Assembly (NCBI GenBank): GCA_015680685.1
Contig: MNCI01011808.1
Coordinates: 22,047 to 86,046 of the forward strand
Origin: Gnetum montanum
Taxonomy: Eukaryota; Streptophyta; Gnetopsida; Gnetales; Gnetaceae
Reading direction: 5' to 3'
DNA length: 64,000 nucleotides
Both the position numbers and the translations under genes were made by a program. Each line of letters begins with the position of its first letter. Within the stretch, counting starts at the first letter, position 1. This document shows positions 11,901-23,174 of the stretch, piece by piece. Under the pieces are notes generated by a model. The model had not been told where the DNA came from, made no database searches, and saw nothing but the letters and a program-made list of their open reading frames with translations.

Positions 11901-13640
11901 CATGCAATTAGTGTGCATAAGAAATTAATATTCAAAGGTGTCTATACATAGTAGCCACAAAGCAGGAGGGCACCTAGTGGCCGATAGCTAATTCAAATAG
12001 TAGCACAATATCCATGGAGCCAATTGAGAGCCTAACATGTGCATATGTTGAAGGCATGGACAAAATTGAATAATTTCATTTCCAACTCTCTAATGAAAAT
12101 GATGATACCTATTGGGAAGAATTGAAAATTCTTGATCACTTTAAGCAGGAGCCCTTAGAGCTAAAAAATTTACTGACTAGTATAGAGTATGCATTTTTAA
12201 AGAATGGTAAATCAATCATCATTAATGCCAAACTTGCTCCTAAGTAAAAAGAAAAATTGTTGAAAGTGATGAACAAATGGTCAACAATCTTTTCTTGGTT
12301 ATATCTAGAGCTAATAGGAATTAATCCAAGGATATGCCAGCATCACATCTACACTAACTAGGCCATGAAGCCTAGAAGGTAGCCGTAGAGGCAGCTAAAT
12401 CCCAAATTGAAGTAAATTGTCAAAGAGGAAATAGAACAACTCCTTAAGGCAGGGTTCATCTAATCAATCATAGATAGTGAGTGCGTTAACCCACTTGTAA
12501 TTGTACCAAAGAAGGATTGTAAATGATGGGTTTGCATCAACTTTAGGCTGTTAAATATGTCAATGTTTAAGGATCACTTTCCTTTGCCATTTGTGAATCA
12601 AGTATTAGACACCATATCTAGGCATTGTTATTATAGTTTCTTGTATGGTTATAGTGGTTATAATTAAGAATCCAAATTTCACTTGAAGATTAGGCCAAGA
12701 CAACATTCATGAGTCCCTAGGGGACTTTTGCATATTGTAAAATGTCATTTGGCCTATGCAATGCCCCTTCAACATTTCAATGCTTGGTCCTTAGTATCTT
12801 TTAATACCAAATTGGTAGTGGTGTTGAAGTCTTCATGGATGACTTCTCCACCTACAGAGCTACCTTTGAGTAAGCTTTAGACCAACTTGAACAAGTGGTG
12901 AAAAGATGTGTAGAGACAAATCTATAGCTCAACTAGAAAAAGAGCCATCTCATGGTGCAAGAAGGCATTCTTCTAGGGCACCTAATTTCACAAAAAGGGA
13001 TTGAGGTAGACCCAAAAAAGATAAGGGTCATTCAAGGAATAACACGCCAACTAGAGATCGTTAAAGATATTCAATCATTCCTTGGACACACTAGTTACTA
13101 CCGGTGATTTATTGAGAATTTCTCTAAGATTGCAAAGCCGTTAGTATAGCTTATAAAGAAAGATGCATCTTTCATCTGAACCAAGGAATGTGAACACGCA
13201 TTCCAATAATTAAAAGGGAAACTTATAGAAACACCAATCCTATGAGCACCAAATTGGTCCAAACCATTCCATATCATGATAAACGCATCTAACTATGCTT
13301 TGGAGTAGTGCTCATGCAAATGGATGATAAGAAACATCCATATTATATCCATTTCACGAATTGAAGCATTGTGGGAGCATAGTTTAATTATACCACCACG
13401 AAGAAAGAATTAATGGTAATGGTATATGCGCTAGAAAAGTTCAGGCACTATGTGCTTGGTTACAAAGTATTTGTGCATACAAACCATAGTGCAATTCGCT
13501 TCCTCATGAACAAGCCAACAGTAAGTCTTTGTGTTATACAGTGGCTTGTGATCTTGTAGGAATTTGATCTCACTATGGTAGATCAAAAAGGGACTAAGAA
13601 TGTGGTCACTGACCACCTCTCTCATTTAAGATGGGATCAA
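11901..13640 (+). pseudogene. PR-RT linker, reverse transcriptase and RNase H of element B
   Basis: RT copies element RNA to DNA and RNase H removes the RNA. The linker (11930-12330) contains the family phrase EPLELK. RT begins about 12380 and shows EQLLKAGFI, VIVPKKDCK, FRLLNMSMFKDHFPLPF and FLYGYSGYN. The catalytic FMDD is at 12832-12843 and IRVIQGITRQLEIVKDIQSF follows in the thumb region. RNase H (13190-13620) shows LEKFRHYVLGYKVFVHT and, at its end, EFDLTMVDQKGTKN. FMDD in place of YxDD, with LSIF before it, resembles Athila RT. Multiple stops and frameshifts. Confidence 0.8.
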
Positions 13641-14623
13641 AAAGAGGAGGAGAGCCCACTCTCTAATCAGTTTCCAAATGAAATCCTCTTTACTACAGCA
13701 ATAAGTGAACAAACGCCTAAAAAAGAAATATGGTATCATGGCATCCTCACATATCTTCTCACTCAAGAGATGCCACAAGACTTGGATTTTAGGAAAAACC
13801 AACANNNNNNNNNNNNNNNNNNNNNNNNNNNNNNNNNNNNNNNNNNNNNNNNNNNNNNNNNNNNNNNNNNNNNNNNNNNNNNNNNNNNNNNNNNNNNNNN
13901 NNGATTGTACATCATCCACTACTGCCAAATTTACATAACAAAATATTGTGAATAGGTTTGGTATGCCACGTTCACTAATTTCCAATAATGAAACTCATTT
14001 CATCAATGCCACATTTAGAGAATTAATGCAATGCTTGGGGTAGAACATAAATTAACAACACCTTACCACCCCAAGCCAATGGTCAAGCAAAGGTAACCAA
14101 CCGAGAGATTACAAAAATACTAACACAAACCATTAGCAAATATAGGAAGGACTAGATAACAAAACTTAATGATGCTCTCCAAGCTTATTATTCAACTTGG
14201 AAACTTCCTATTAACTATTCTCCCTATGAGTTAGTGTACGAGAAACTTCCAACACTCTCAATTCAATCCAAGCTCTGTACACTCTCAACGACCTATGATC
14301 TAAACCTTAACCTAGGTATAACATAGAAGGAAAGATTGATCAATCTAAACGTGTGAGATAAAAATTGGTTAGTAGCCCTATCTTTGAATGAGGTGAACAA
14401 GGCATTCAACAAGCAATGTCATGACCTTAGAATCAAGAAAGTAAAACTTCAACCAGGAGATAAGGTTCTTTACTTGAACCCCACACATATACCCCAAAAT
14501 ACAAAACTCCAAACATTGTGGGAAGGACCTTATATAATTGATCAAATCTTTTCCTATGGGGCCATGTTGATCTACAAACCTAATAGCCCAAATAAAAATC
14601 ATTGGTCAACATCTAACAAGTGA
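13641..14623 (+). pseudogene. Integrase of element B, gapped
   Basis: The N-terminal zinc-binding part and first catalytic D are lost in or beside the run of N. After the gap the core resumes with NRFGMPRSLISNNETHF and the HPQANGQ-type segment. The clean C-terminal stretch (14384-14623) has GDKVLYLNPTHIP and LWEGPYIID. Relative to D (50521-50985), about 0.33 kb cannot be accounted for by the 98 N, so either the gap size is nominal or B has a deletion here. Confidence 0.72.
13805..13902. other. Assembly gap (98 N)
   Basis: Run of N inside the integrase of element B. Nothing can be said about its content. Confidence 1.
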
Positions 14624-14639
14624 AGCCTTTCCTAGAACC

Positions 14640-16768
14640 AATACAAGCCAATGCAAACACTGCCTCAACACATGGACAACCTTGTTCTATTTTTTGGATC
14701 TCCTCCTTCCAACTCAATCATGAGGGAGATGGCCATCCATGCTGACCATTACCATGGCCTCTTAGTTTTTCTACCTTTTTGTTTTTTCATGTTTTTGATT
14801 TTACAAATTTTTTATTTTTGAATTTTTCTCATTTTACACCATCTTTAGTACCTTTAAACGTTCTTGACTATTTTACATTTTCTTATATATTTTACTTTGT
14901 TTTGTTTTATTTACACATGATATTTTCTCATTTTTGCTAATCAAGCCGCTTTATTTTCATAGGACACAGTGCTACTATTGCTGTTTACTAATGATGGTTT
15001 GTGCTTATTGTGTGACTATTGATGTTTAGTTTCTATTTTTGAATTCTGATGTATGATGACTTTGACATGGATTATTTTTCATGGAACAGGCAATGAGTCC
15101 ACATCATCCACCCATCCAATGAACTTTATGGTTGTCCTTGTTCTGGGAATTTGAGGTCCCTTTTCATTAAAGAAGCTTTTAATCAATTGGTGACCTTGGT
15201 AGTTCTAGAACTAGGAAGGATTCAAAGGTTTGTAAAGGGTATGACTTCAAGAAAACTCAATACTCTTTGTCCTATTCTTCTTACTTGAGTGCTTGAGCGT
15301 TTTTCGCAAACTTCTTAGTGTTCCACACCAACCAATAATAGGAAGATGAATAAGTCGTTGCATGGTGTGGTTCCCATTTCAAAAATAAATAAACAAACAA
15401 ATAAATAAAATAATGGAAATTCAAAGAACACCCCTTGGATAAATAAACAAGCTACAAGCACTGGTTATGGGACCCAAATAGCATGCACCTATGCATAAAG
15501 GTCCCCTCTAACTAAAGCCCTATCTCTTACTTCCTACTTCTCGTTTCTTCTCTTTTTGGAGTGGTGGAAATTTTGTGGAAGCACTCTTGTGTCTCATGTG
15601 GGTGGATTGATCTTAGAGTGGTGATGTGAAGTCACTGAAAGTGGATGGTTTTGGTCTGGATTGAGGATGGAACTTCCTAGGTCATTTTAACCACAAATTC
15701 CACAAGGAACTTCTTATGACCTCAACTTGGAACTCCATTCCACCTTCTCTATCATCCATCCATGCTGCCATAACTCACCTCACTATCGTGTTCTCTATTA
15801 TGCTCCATGTTTTGGTCTAATGTGTTGGGATTCTTAAATGGATTCTTTTAGGTTGGTCTTTAACTTTTGATGACCATTAATTGACTATGGGGCCCACAGA
15901 TCCTTTGATTGAGATTATGCAAGGGCACAAAGGGCATGATCCTGCTATGGGGAAGACCCACTTGCATAGCTCTTGGCTTGATTAGTTAAGGTTCCTTACC
16001 TTTGACATCGCTACAATCCTACCTTTCACATTTTCCATTGCATAAACTACTTAGTACTCCTTAATCTTTCATTTCATTCATCCACTAAATAAATGTTTCT
16101 CCATTTTTCTCCATTTTTTCAAATATATGAGTTTCAACACCCTCTTCTCATGTTTTCATACTATTTTTGGTCTTATGAGTTTCCATTTGACCCCAATTTC
16201 ATCCAAAAATTTCTTGTATTTTAAAAGTTTGACCAAGTCAATGGTGGTTGTCAACTACATCAATGAGGCCTCATCGATGTAGTGCTTAGATCCTATATTT
16301 ACCATTGGATACTTTGGAATTTTTTGCAAATTTCTCATAACACATAAGAAATTTTTACAATTTTTCAGAGCCCAAAACCTTCCCAAGCTCATAACTTCCC
16401 AACCATTTTTCAAATCACTCCATTTTTCAATCCTGCACTTACCAGAGGTAAGATCTTTATTATGGGGCCCACAAACCTCAAGGTTTCCAATGAAAAATCA
16501 ATGAAATTTTTTGAAAATTTTCCTAACTCCCCTAAAGGGTTAATAGCCTTAACCATATATAAACATGAACTTTTTCCCAAGTTAACCCTTCCAACAACCT
16601 CCGAGATGAATTACTCATAATAACACATAAAATAAATGATAATTGGGTTAATTAGATCAACCATAATCACAACTTAGGCAAGTGTAACTATCATCAAGAG
16701 TTAAGGTATCCCAATTATTTTAAGGTTACACAATGATTACTAATCCATGGTCTTATTGTGATTATAGA
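14640..16768 (+). other. Long non-coding region between pol and third ORF of element B
   Basis: About 2.1 kb with no convincing frame. It begins with a TTTTACA/TTTTT-rich tract (14755-14960). It shares blocks with D (51690-53398), including GCAATGAGTCCACA and the closing TGTGATTRTAG. A 28-base palindrome lies at 16255-16282. The closing ...ATTATAG at 16759-16768 resembles a splice acceptor in front of the third ORF. Confidence 0.55.
16255..16282. repeat. 28-base near-perfect palindrome
   Basis: Two 14-base arms, CTACATCAATGAGG and CCTCATCGATGTAG, complementary at 13 of 14 positions with no loop. The same CTACAT...ATGTAG text forms the outer stem of the hairpin in the B 3' LTR (19887-19942). 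Confidence 0.85.
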
Positions 16769-19650
16769 TGGTACCCAAACAAAAATGTTCACAGGAAGGA
16801 GAACCCTCACAACTATGGGAGAAATGACCCAGAGCTAGAAGTGGCCAACAAGAACAAGACTAAGAACTACTAAAGGTGACCCATGCAATGGGACCTCTTT
16901 GGCAGGAGCCCAAACTGAAATCTGTCTAACAGATTCTAGAGGAAGAAGTGTCAACCAAACAATCACAAAGAGGAGAAGTGCCTAGACCTATGCCAAGGCT
17001 TGAGGTCACATTGACTCAAGCTTGCCTAGACATCATTTGGTCTTGAGACATTCAAAGATCAATTCTTCAAGAGATCAACTTTGGGCCATTTTTGGAAAAA
17101 GCTCTAGAGGATGTCAAGACACAATTACAAACCTCTCCCATGTGGCCAATCATCACGTCTAGTGGGAAATGGTACATGGGATAGACCTATCTCTTCTAGA
17201 GTAGCCAAAGGCTAGGGTCTATTGTCAAGATCAAGGACATTCAAGTGTTCTACTCGAAAAAATCCATTGCACATGCACTTGGGTTGCCTAACATAGGAAC
17301 ACAGCTGGCTGAATTGTTTAAAAAAGGTGATCCTGAGGCCAAAAGGGAGTGAACCCAGCACTGTTACAGGCTCAACCATATGGATTATGATGTCCTCACA
17401 CCAATGGAGTGGATTTATTTCAAGATTGTGACCTATCACCTGAATCCAACGATGAGGTAAAGCAAGGTGACTACTTTCTCTGTTGGAGCATGCACCACTT
17501 TAAGTGGGAAGTTTCTCATTAACCTTCCATAACTGCTATACTTGGAGATTGAAAAATGTTTCAAAGAAAATGAACATGGAAGGAAGACCCTACCCTTTCT
17601 GTGCCTCATCAAAAAACTTTGCAAAAAGGGTAGGCATTGTTTACTACTCTAACAACACTCTCAGGCATGTTCTTGTGGCCTCATGGGTAGAAATCATGAA
17701 GGATAAAATGCTAGTGACAACCTCAAAAGAGGAGCTACTACCACGACCACCTACTCAGAAAACAACACCAAAGGCTCGTGTAACCATTGAGCATCTACGC
17801 AAAATCCAAGAATATCTCTTTAGCAAACAAGAGCAGAAAGCAGGAACGAGTGGGGTAGATCCATCTGTGTATCGGCTGGAGATGAATCACCTTAATGAGG
17901 TGGACCAAATAGTTAGCCAGATGGAGAGAGGTGGTCCCATTTTCTTTGTCCAAAGAATGTACCTACCTTTGAGGTTAAATCCCAATGCTCAAGAGGTGAC
18001 AGTGCCAATAGCAATGCATCATCTATTCCCAAAAATATTTGGGAATGCTGCCACTTTCTCGATGACATTGGAGGAAGGTGAAGAAGCAATTGTCTTGATG
18101 ATGCAACACCAAGGGTAGAAGATAGTGACAAAAATGGTAACTGACTGTGTAGCTGAAGCACTAAATGCACTTGCGACATCTGTACTAGATGTGTATCTAC
18201 ACTCCAAGATGTGCATATGTCCATAGGCACGGTTACTAGGAAGTTAGATGCAACTCAACATGAAAATTATTGGAATGACTAGTAGGAATCAGGCAACTAA
18301 CTTCGGACATCTTTGATCTTCCAGAGAACATCACTGTAACCTAGTTGGAGCTACTAAATGCAAGGGGTAGATGTATTATTTTGGAGGGGCAACTAGAAAC
18401 AATCCAAGAACAATATCAATGCTTAGCCATAGAGGTTGTTGAACTTCATGCCCAACTTGCAAAATAAACAATCATCAACCCAACAGTGATAAGACATGAA
18501 GCTATCGAAAAGTTTCAAGAATGATTTCAGAAAGCTATGAAGTAGGTAGTGATGGCCATTTTTAAATAGTCCATAGCTAAAGTTGAAGTGTACTCAATCA
18601 AAAAGGACTTGAATCAGATCTACTAAGAGAATAAATCATTGACCACATAGAATCATCACCTACAAAATGTTGATGTGTAAAAAAGATCAAATGCAAGAAT
18701 TTATTCATCAACAGTAGGAGTAGCTTGCTAGGGTAAACACTGAATTAAGGAAATTGGCTATGGAGAATTGTAATCTGTCAATGAAGAAGGTATGCACCTT
18801 GCACTAGAAATCGACCATCGAGATCGCTACCTAGAAGAATAAAGCACACAAATTTAAGAAAGTGAAAAATCATATAGCGACCAAGTCAGTTTGCAAAAAG
18901 AGTGAATGAAAAATAAATCCAAATAGTAAAGATGAAACTGAATGAAGCCCTCAAGCAACTCCAGCAAGGAAGAGAGATGTGGTAGTCCATCCTTGATGGG
19001 ATTAAAGCCTACAAAAAAGTGAAGATCTGCTTAAAAGAGTTGCAAATTGAGGAGATGACAAAGTACATGGAGTTGGCCAATCTCCGTTATGCAAACCTAG
19101 CAATGTTGATTGCTGGACGACAGTAGTCAGAGTTAGAAAAATAAGTAGCTAGATTGTCTACTATACAAGGCTGAGTTCAAACACCACAAGGACATCAAGC
19201 AAAAGCTTGAGACTACTAACATTGAACTTGAAGTTCTCATAGGGCAATTTGGAGATCAACAATCTATTACTAAGAACCTAGCCAAATGGATGAATGACTA
19301 CCAGGAGTTGAAGAACATAGTGAGAGCATTCAACATTGAATGTAAATAGTTTGCTGCATGGTTTGTCAATGCCAAGGAGTTGGTTCTAGCAATCTTGTGT
19401 CCTTGGGATGTGCCCATTCCAACCCACATTGAGGAAGCTGCGTGGATGATGCATGATCCTAAGAGTAAGGAGGAGAAAATGAAAGCACTGCTAGATACTT
19501 TCTGCCTCCCACCTAAAGTCGCAGAAGCAACAAGACAACCATAGCCACCTCAACTACCACTAGTGTGTGAAGCTAGTGAAGGTCCCTTAGAGCCTCAAGA
19601 ACCACCATCGCCTGGGACCGTTTGATCTTCTCCAACAAGCTCCACACCAT
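16769..19650 (+). pseudogene. Third ORF of element B, downstream of pol (env-like position, function unknown)
   Basis: Begins at ATG 16769 right after an acceptor-like TAG. Frames switch, but protein-like text is continuous: MVPKQKCSQEGEPSQLW, later AHALGLPNIGTQLAELF and MDYDVLTPMEWIYFKIVTY (17260-17450), then LSGKFLINLP. After a frameshift near 17625, a clean stretch runs to 18118 with RKIQEYLFSKQEQKAG and NHLNEVDQIVSQMERG. From 18120 to about 19500 it is rich in Glu/Lys/Gln with coiled-coil character and many stops, ending Pro-rich. I see no signal peptide or clear membrane segment, so I do not call it an envelope protein. A, D, E and F lack it. Athila-like elements are known to carry an extra ORF here. 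Confidence 0.6.
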
Positions 19651-19856
19651 CAAGGAATGTGTTGTCCAATTTTGGAGAGTGGAATCATGGTGTTTAATTT
19701 TGTGTCATGAACACCTTCATTTGTTGTAATGTGTTGATCCGTGCACTCCATTTTTTGTAAAGTTAGTTTGTTTGTTTTGTGTGAAGACAAGTCAATGAAT
19801 AATCCCATACCCTCCCAATTTTGTAACAAAACTTAAGGGAAAGTCTTTAGTCAGTT

Positions 19857-19865
19857 GTGGGGGTA
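19857..19865 (+). other. Element B polypurine tract
   Basis: GTGGGGGTA directly before the TG of the 3' LTR, identical to the tract in D. Confidence 0.82.
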
Positions 19866-20762
19866 TGATGGGTCGCATTAAGTTGGCTACATTGATGGGG
19901 CCTCATCAACTGGGCCTTGTTGACGAGGCCCCATCGATGTAGTGTTGATTTTCTTAATTTTTAGCTATAAATACACACTTGCAATGGCATTTATGACATA
20001 AGTAGATTGTAGTTGTAGCAAAGCTCTTGCATTTTTTCCATTCTAAAGTTAGAATTTTTCCCTCGAGTGCCTACAATAGGAGTCATTGAGTGTATGGATC
20101 TTTATTCAAGCATTGTTGTCCCTAAGCATGACAGTGTGTGTGGCAATGAAGATGGACTTTCTGATAAACCTTGCAGTGCTTTAGATAGATTAGCTATTTT
20201 ATTTATGAATTTATTATTTTCAATGATGTATTAATGCTTTCAATTAAGTCATTAAATATTTCCTAGTTATTACATTAATGAGGCAATTAGGCAAGATAGA
20301 TTACACACATAAGTACGACCGCTTCGAGCATAACATGTATTCACTTGGTAGTCCTAGCAGCATTATTGCTAGGTACGCCCAGTAGCGTAGTGCATGGGCA
20401 CCTAGCAGCGGATATGTGGTTCAGGACGTATACGAAAAGTGGGATCAAACGCTTATGTTAGGATTAGTTAAGTGCTAGTTAATTAATTAATTTAGATTAG
20501 TTAATCAAATTCCTTTTATCTACATTTCAAGCACTGAACTATAAAACTTAAAATGATAAAAATTGAATGTGTCAATTACACTTAACCATACCAATAAATG
20601 TCACAAGTGTAATTGGGAAGACAATGATTGACCTTAAGGCTAGATTTAATTTTTAAAGGACTAGTGCACTGGAAATGACAAAGTTCATAGAATGCGACCA
20701 GATCATGCATGAACACTTTGTGATTCATATGGTTGGGCGTAGGGGTACCTCACTACTCATCA
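19866..20762 (+). repeat. Element B 3' LTR
   Basis: 897 bases from TGATGGGTCG to CTACTCATCA. The outer U3 holds a hairpin with 24-base arms (19887-19910 and 19919-19942, 22 of 24 paired, 8-base loop). A TATA-like CTATAAATA lies at about 19965-19973. The body aligns with 8346-8740, D's LTR and the solo LTR in A. Confidence 0.9.
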
Positions 20763-20984
20763 TATGTTTATGTTCTCTATAAATTCACTTCAATTTCATT
20801 TTAGTAATGCAAAAGTGAACATGACATGGAAGATTAAATCTTGGCTTAAAATGCCAAATGACTTAAATAGGATATTGCAAAAATGTTAGTTGCAAAATTT
20901 GTTCCAAAAGTTGCTTAACAAGATTATCATCATGGAAGTGAACAGTGGAACTTAATATACATAGCTATGATTTTTAGAGCTTGA
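20763..20984. other. Unassigned AT-rich spacer
   Basis: I see no coding frame, repeat or RNA gene here. The first bases (TATGT) would be the right copy of B's target duplication; the left copy is outside the window. Confidence 0.5.
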
Positions 20985-21316
20985 TTATTGATGCATAAAT
21001 TTTGGATACATCAACAATCAAAAAATTCATTTAAGGAGACTACTGCCTAAGGCATCTCCTATATGGATACATAAATCTAGGAATAGTCTCAGTTGGTTGG
21101 GCAACATGGTGTTTCATGACGTATAAAGATGCTAGTAAGTAAAACACTTTTAACAAGAAAATATAAAAGGTAGTTCAAGATAATTTTGATAGAAACACAA
21201 CCATTTGATTTTTAAATTTTCAATAATAAAACTTGTGTATCATTAAAAGATGAAATTAAAGTAGGAAATAGCTAACAACTTAGATAGGATTAATCTGAGT
21301 TCTGAAGTAAAATAGG
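20985..21316. repeat. Dispersed repeat R1, copy a (left part)
   Basis: Opens TTGATGCATAAATTTTGGAT and continues with GGAATAGTCTCAGTTGG and GGGCAAC text that matches copy b (29755-30183). Its last about 45 bases (21272-21316) recur at 27142-27187 at the start of copy c. Possibly part of an LTR, but I found no PBS or PPT next to it. Confidence 0.7.
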
Positions 21317-22139
21317 TTTGTTTCTCTTTTTTTTTTGTCTTTTTTTTTTCTTGAGAAAACTTTGATTGTGGTGTACTTTATTCTTAAGGTAGGAATTCCA
21401 ACACGAGTTTGGTTGATTAGTTGCACTACCAAAGAACATAGTCATTTCAAAAACTTTGCCCATGGTGTAGTTCAACCCTCGTGTATGTGCCTTTGATTAT
21501 AATCTAGATGGCATCATAGTAGGTCTCTTGGGTGGCTAAAGATTCTCAAGTGGAGAGGAACATACTTCACCTTGTTGTTAACAGGATAGCCATGGATCAT
21601 CACAATTGAGGGCTAAGGCTTATGAGAGGGAAAATGGAATTTTTCAAGGTCACCTAGTGATTTTGACTAACCATTCTCCAAACTCACATATCCTACATTC
21701 ACATTCACATGATAAGTTAGCATACGTCGCATCCTCCATAATCCAACATAACTAATAAAATTAAAACCTTGAAATAGATTGGGAAGAATCATAACATTAT
21801 TGAAATATATCAGATAAAGGCGATTTTATATGATAGTAATATGATATATCATATAAAGCATTATACTTGCATTATTTTCAAATGGTGTTATGATGACCCA
21901 ATGTCTAGTAACTCAAATGATCATAATGATTACTAAAATCATATGAAAAGCACAAATCAAACCAAAACCAATATGCTAAAAAAGAGAAGATGGAAATGCA
22001 AAGAAAATATGCAAATGCAACTATATACAAATGAAATGCATGGTGAAAAAAAAAAAGAAAGCATGAAATTAGGATTCAACTACGCATCCATGTGGGGCAC
22101 CTAAGTAGAAATGCTTTAAATGAAATGCATTTAAATTTC
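21317..22139. other. Unassigned sequence, probable 3' part of element C
   Basis: Contains T/C homopolymer runs (21319-21352) and A runs (22050-22062). No clear protein text on either strand. Its place between R1 copy a and the IN remnant suggests the end of element C, which is inference. Confidence 0.35.
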
Positions 22140-22325
22140 TATTTAATTTATATCCTTGCAAATCAACAATTTTGTACACATTGGGGGTCTAAGACATCTG
22201 TAACTTGGTATGGACTTGACAACATAAAAGAAAACTTACTTTGAGAACATATTTGACCAAATGCTCTATCTCTTTTTAGGACGAGATCACCTATTTTAAA
22301 GACTTTGCTTGTATATTTCATGTCA
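22140..22325 (-). pseudogene. Integrase C-terminal remnant of element C
   Basis: Minus-strand text FKIGDLVLKRDRAFGQ fits the conserved (F/Y)xxGDLVL(K/R) segment at the end of Ty3/gypsy integrases. The rest of IN, RNase H and most of RT are missing: RT N-terminal text begins within a few bases. Confidence 0.6.
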
Positions 22326-22800
22326 AACCTTTTTTTAACAATTTTTTGATGATTAAGGTTATGAAAATCAATACATAATCATTTTCTAACATGCACTAAA
22401 TTTGATGTCCAATTTGAATGTTTCACAAGATAAATAATTTTAGATTTTAAAAGTTTTTCAATTTCTTTTTTCATCCAAGTTTAATCTTAGGTCTAACAGG
22501 TCTCAGTTTTTGTAAGTGATCAAATAAAGCTTTTCTAGTTGCTATTTTAGGAGAGATCTTATTTGAAAAATCTGACATCCTTTGATAAAACTTTTTCATT
22601 AATTTGAAAAACTTTAAAACATTGATCACTAAATTCACCATTGGAAAATAAAAATACATGAATATGATTATCCTCATCAAAACTTGAAAAGAAAAGATAT
22701 TATTTGGAATAGAATAAGAGTTAACCTTTTCAATAATTTTCTTAAAATCCGAAGCATTATGTCTAAAAGGAACATCTAAAGTAGTGGCCATTTGAGCTAA
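22326..22800 (-). pseudogene. Reverse transcriptase N-terminus of element C
   Basis: Minus-strand text EIEKLLKSKIIYLVKHSNW, then VHVRK and LCIDFHNLNHQ, is the start of a Ty3/gypsy RT (palm entry and the first motif). The HYPLP and catalytic YxDD regions are absent because the sequence jumps to the IN C-terminus. Upstream (22471-22791) is a clean 106-residue frame of the PR-RT connector, without a motif I recognise. Confidence 0.65.
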
Positions 22801-23174
22801 TGCATCAAGAACATAATTCTCTTCCTTAGGAATATGTTCAATGGAGATGTCATCAAAATTTGGCTCACCTTTTAATGTTTTGATGATTAGAATCTCATTT
22901 ATATCTTTGTCCTTTCCTAAAGGTGGTGGATCACCAAAAAGAAATGTTTCTCTATCAGTTGATAAGGCAAGGCATCTTCATTAATTTATTCGCATTCTCT
23001 AAAATCTTGATAATATTGGATGGAATATGTATAAGCAAGAGGATTTATTTCTAAAATTTCACTCACATGGTCATTTATAACATGTTAGCCAAGTCCAACT
23101 TCAATAACTCCAATATAAAGATTAGTATTTTGGTTTTCCAAAGACTAATTTTATTAATTTAAAGATGTTACCAC

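Larger units (their letters stand above)
8346..20762 (+). mobile_element. Element B: Athila-like retrotransposon with a third ORF, plus strand
   Basis: Order: remnant of 5' LTR (8346-8740), PBS (8742-8759), gag, PR, linker, RT, RNase H, IN (with an assembly gap), non-coding stretch, third ORF (16769-19650), PPT (19857-19865), 3' LTR (19866-20762). The outer half of the 5' LTR lies left of element A, outside the window. The internal region is about 11.1 kb, long for Ty3/gypsy but usual for Athila-like elements with an extra ORF after pol. Every coding section carries stops and frameshifts. Confidence 0.87.
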
